A DNA stretch of 7,875 nucleotides from JAUXLW01 sp964195005 (GTDB taxonomy: Bacteria; Actinomycetota; Acidimicrobiia; Spongiisociales; SHLN01). Numbering within the stretch: position 1 is the first letter of the stretch; the number at the start of each line of letters is the position of its first letter. Shown here piece after piece: positions 5,695 through 7,875 of this stretch. Below the pieces are notes generated by a model. That model ran no database searches, had not been told where the DNA came from, and saw only the letters and a program-made list of their open reading frames with translations. Both the position numbers and the translations under genes were made by a program. The stretch is taken from positions 1 to 7,875 of the forward strand of contig CAXMOO010000147.1 in NCBI GenBank assembly GCA_964195005.1, in the 5' to 3' direction.

Positions 5695-7875
5695 CGGAGT
5701 ACGAGGTAGGCAACGGGAAGCACGAAGAGGTAGGAATCGATGCGATCCAGCACTCCGCCGTGACCCGGCAGCATTTGGCCCATGTCTTTCAGGTTGAGCG
5801 ACCGCTTGATCACGGATTCGGCAAGATCACCTAGCGGCGCCACCAGGATCACCGCGGCGGCCAACGCCAGCGCCGAGCCCGCGTCGAATGCGTTCACCAG
5901 CGCTGCAGAGATAAGCGCCACAATCACCGTCGCCACGATCCCGCCGATCAGGCCCTCGACAGTCTTGTTGGGGGAGACAACCGGCGCCAGCTTGCGACTG
6001 CCGATGGCTCGACCCACGAAATAGCCGCCGACATCAAATGCTGCCACCATCACCAGCAGCACAAATATCAGCTGGAACCTGATGGAACGCGACGCCTCAT
6101 TCATCGGTATCACGAAAGCCAGGAGAGCCGGAATCCAGGCAACACCTAACACGGTCGCCACACCGTTACGCCAGGGCTCGTGTGGTGGGTGCTCCTGCGA
6201 CCCATACCAGGCAAAAGTGGCGACAACGGTGAGTCCGAGAGCGGCCGGGACCGCAACCGGTCCCTCGGTGAACACATCGTTTCCCTGCACGAACGTTCCA
6301 ATGAGGGCTCCGAGACCTCCGAGGAGGCCGAACAGCACCATCGGCCGGTATCCGCCGTTACGCAACGCGGCATAGAACTCAATCTGGGACGCCACGGCAA
6401 CGACGATGATGAAGAGCAAAAAGACCACTCCGCCGGCAAAAAGAGCACCAACAAGGAGCGCTACAAGGATTACGGCCGACGCCACGCGCAATGTGAGATC
6501 GGGTTCGAACGTTGGTGTCGGCTCAGCAGGCATGTCGTCGGCTTCTTCTCGCTCCGAAGCCTCCGGGTCGTGGAATTCGAGATCTTCCTCAAATTCATCA
6601 AAGCCGAGGTGTCCGTGGTCCAGGCCTGGGAGGGCCGCGGCCAGAGCCGATTGTTCTGCGTCGCCTGCGTCGGAAACGGCTTCCGCCAAACCAATGTGCT
6701 CTTGGGTCGGGCTCTGCAAGTAATCGCGTGTTTCGAAATCCGAGCTGACGAACGCTTCGAAATCGACAACCCCCAAATCGTCGGAAAGCTCGGCGACGAT
6801 CTCTTGCTCCGGTGTCTTTGGGCCCTGGTCTTCCATCGGCAGCCCCACCGGGACCACACTCAACTTGGAGGCCAATGGCTCAGGTTCTAGATCTGGCACG
6901 GTCTCCAACTGCTCACCCTCGGCCGGTTCGGGAGGCTGAAAAACGAGACTTCCGTCTCCTCCATCGGTTACCAGCTCTGGCTCGCTAACACCGTCGTCGA
7001 CCCGTGGCTCACTGCTGGGTCGCATAAAGGCGGCTAATGCGTCACGATGCTCGTCGACGCTCGAGCTCACTTCCTCAAAGTCGGCAGGCACTTCGAAGTC
7101 AATGTCGGCGGGCAGGTCTTCGAAGAAAGCGGCCTCATCGGTTTCATCCAGCGTCACCGGAGCGACCTCTGCGGCGTCCGATCCGTCGTCCGCGGCTGCG
7201 GGTATCGCCGGCACTTCGGCAGTTACCTCATCGTGATCGATTTCCTCGACTTCCAATGCCTCGCCGACGGGTTCTTTCGAGTCGTCGGCAACCGCTTCCA
7301 CGGGCTCTTCGAAGTCGAACACGTCGAAGAAATTCTCGGCCGTGTCCCCGCGAAGATCGGCATCATCCAGGTCCACTACCTCGAACACTTCTTCCTCGAC
7401 CACGATGCCGTCGACGTCGACCTCGTCTAGCACCAGCTCCTTGAAGGAAGGTTCTGTCGCGGCGTCGCTCTCGTCGTCGATTGCATCTTCGAGGCTGATC
7501 TCATCGACGGCTTCCATCCGCTCGGGCTCGGCTTCGAGCTCTTCCGCCTCGAATTCGACAACCACTTCTGCCGAGCCCTCCGAGAGTCCCGCATCGGCCT
7601 CGGACACAGCCAGTTCCAGAACCTCGTCGCCCTCGCTCGACTCTTCGACAACCGCCAGCTCCACTGGCTCGGCCGTCTCAGCCACCTCCGGCTCGAGGTC
7701 TATCGCAACTAACTCAATCGGCTCTTCCTCAGCAACCTCTTCCTCAACCTCAGCAACCTCAACCGGCTCTACCTCAGCAACCTCTTCCTCAACCTCAGCA
7801 ACCTCAACCGGCTCTACCTCAGCAACCTCTTCCTCAACCTCAGCAACCTCAACCGGCTCTACCTCAGCAACCTCT
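5676..7875 (-). CDS. cdsA: CDP-diacylglycerol synthase with a very long acidic N-terminal extension (N-terminus cut by window edge)
   Basis: CdsA (phosphatidate cytidylyltransferase) makes CDP-diacylglycerol from phosphatidic acid and CTP at the cytoplasmic membrane, feeding all phospholipid synthesis. The last 273 or so residues (from about 6497 down) form a complete enzyme with roughly eight to nine hydrophobic segments. They include the family aspartates near AAFDVGGYFVGR and SPNKTVEG, and the full signature SVIKRSLNLKDMGQMLPGHGG followed by VLDRID (positions about 5816-5736). In front lies an unbroken, in-frame, highly acidic region of at least 459 residues that continues past the right edge. 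The GTG at 7685 is a possible start, but the same composition continues for 63 more codons, so the real start is probably outside the window. An internal ATG at 6533 would give a normal-sized 285-residue CdsA. The gene ends in TGA inside the dxr start region. The enzyme call is firm; the role of the extension is unknown. Confidence 0.93.
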   Translation of the reverse strand, partial: EVAEVEPVEVAEVEEEVAEVEPVEVAEVEEEVAEVEPVEVAEVEEEVAEEEPIELVAIDLEPEVAETAEPVELAVVEESSEGDEVLELAVSEADAGLSEGSAEVVVEFEAEELEAEPERMEAVDEISLEDAIDDESDAATEPSFKELVLDEVDVDGIVVEEEVFEVVDLDDADLRGDTAENFFDVFDFEEPVEAVADDSKEPVGEALEVEEIDHDEVTAEVPAIPAAADDGSDAAEVAPVTLDETDEAAFFEDLPADIDFEVPADFEEVSSSVDEHRDALAAFMRPSSEPRVDDGVSEPELVTDGGDGSLVFQPPEPAEGEQLETVPDLEPEPLASKLSVVPVGLPMEDQGPKTPEQEIVAELSDDLGVVDFEAFVSSDFETRDYLQSPTQEHIGLAEAVSDAGDAEQSALAAALPGLDHGHLGFDEFEEDLEFHDPEASEREEADDMPAEPTPTFEPDLTLRVASAVILVALLVGALFAGGVVFLLFIIVVAVASQIEFYAALRNGGYRPMVLFGLLGGLGALIGTFVQGNDVFTEGPVAVPAALGLTVVATFAWYGSQEHPPHEPWRNGVATVLGVAWIPALLAFVIPMNEASRSIRFQLIFVLLVMVAAFDVGGYFVGRAIGSRKLAPVVSPNKTVEGLIGGIVATVIVALISAALVNAFDAGSALALAAAVILVAPLGDLAESVIKRSLNLKDMGQMLPGHGGVLDRIDSYLFVLPVAYLVLRWTSLL
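6498..7875 (-). other. Acidic, low-complexity, probably disordered N-terminal extension of CdsA
   Basis: By hand count, about 155 of 453 visible residues here are Asp or Glu (roughly 34 percent), against about 11 Lys or Arg, giving a net charge near -144. Val, Ala, Pro and Ser make up much of the rest, cysteine is absent, and there is no membrane segment or signal peptide. The region stays in frame with the CdsA membrane domain for almost 1.4 kb. In the family's usual topology this region would face the cytoplasm. Scattered acidic-aromatic clusters are seen (ENFFDVFDFEEP, AAFFEDLPADIDFEVPADF, VVDFEAFVSSDF, GFDEFEEDLEFHD). I recognise no domain; disorder is inferred from composition. Confidence 0.75.
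7728..7875. repeat. 45-bp perfect tandem repeat inside cdsA, three full copies plus a 13-nt partial
   Basis: Copies lie at 7728-7772, 7773-7817 and 7818-7862, with a fourth begun at 7863-7875 where the window ends. All are identical base for base. On the minus strand each encodes the 15-residue unit VEPVEVAEVEEEVAE. Each copy contains CTCAGCAACCTC (plus strand) twice, so the unit itself looks like an older internal duplication. The stretch at 7713-7727 is a decayed match to the end of the unit. The copy number cannot be known because the array leaves the window. Confidence 0.95.

Noticed and set aside
7047..7430. Long open frame on the plus strand opposite the acidic region, rich in Val, His, Phe and Leu
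   Set aside because: It is the exact codon-for-codon mirror of the cdsA extension. Glu and Asp codons read backwards give Leu, Phe, Val and Ile, and stops are rare because their complements (TTA, CTA, TCA) are rare codons here. No ribosome site or homology was recognised.
7037..7444. Arg/Pro-rich open frame on the plus strand
   Set aside because: Its composition is what the complement of GAG/GAC-rich coding sequence gives in a shifted frame. It overlaps a well-supported gene throughout.

Overview
The window is one gene block, entirely on the minus strand, from a high-GC bacterium. In transcription order (right to left) it reads cdsA, dxr, rseP (site-2 protease), proS, rimP, nusA. This housekeeping order, and a prolyl-tRNA synthetase N-terminus that closely resembles the mycobacterial enzyme as I remember it (LRDDPADAE-A-SH--L-RAGY), point to an actinobacterium. 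A deep-branching class such as Acidimicrobiia is possible, but I cannot place it more finely from sequence alone.

Layout: 7875-5676 is cdsA, open at the right edge. It encodes a complete, ordinary CDP-diacylglycerol synthase membrane domain (about the last 273 residues), preceded by at least 459 residues of very acidic, low-complexity, probably disordered protein. The outermost part of that extension is a perfect 45-bp tandem repeat that runs off the window. 5694-4540 is dxr, overlapping cdsA by 19 nt. 4498-3365 is an RseP/Rip1-type intramembrane protease. 3324-1612 is proS, of the bacterial type with an editing insertion. A 107-nt gap follows, holding a possible promoter and a strong hairpin. 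1504-1055 is rimP, and 1052-1 is nusA, whose acidic tail is cut by the left edge. No stretch over 300 nt lacks a gene. I see no tRNA, rRNA, CRISPR array, insertion sequence or phage gene.

Together the genes make phospholipid precursors (CdsA), isoprenoid precursors by the MEP route (Dxr), a regulated membrane protease, charged tRNA-Pro, and ribosome maturation and transcription elongation factors. Short gaps and the cdsA/dxr overlap suggest cdsA-dxr-rseP-proS are co-transcribed; rimP-nusA may be a second unit with its own leader.

Most of the window is conserved core genome. The unusual part is the acidic extension of CdsA with its DNA-level tandem repeat. Smaller points are the hairpin ahead of rimP-nusA, the lack of ispG between rseP and proS, and the acidic tail of NusA. 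I found no convincing new multi-gene system.
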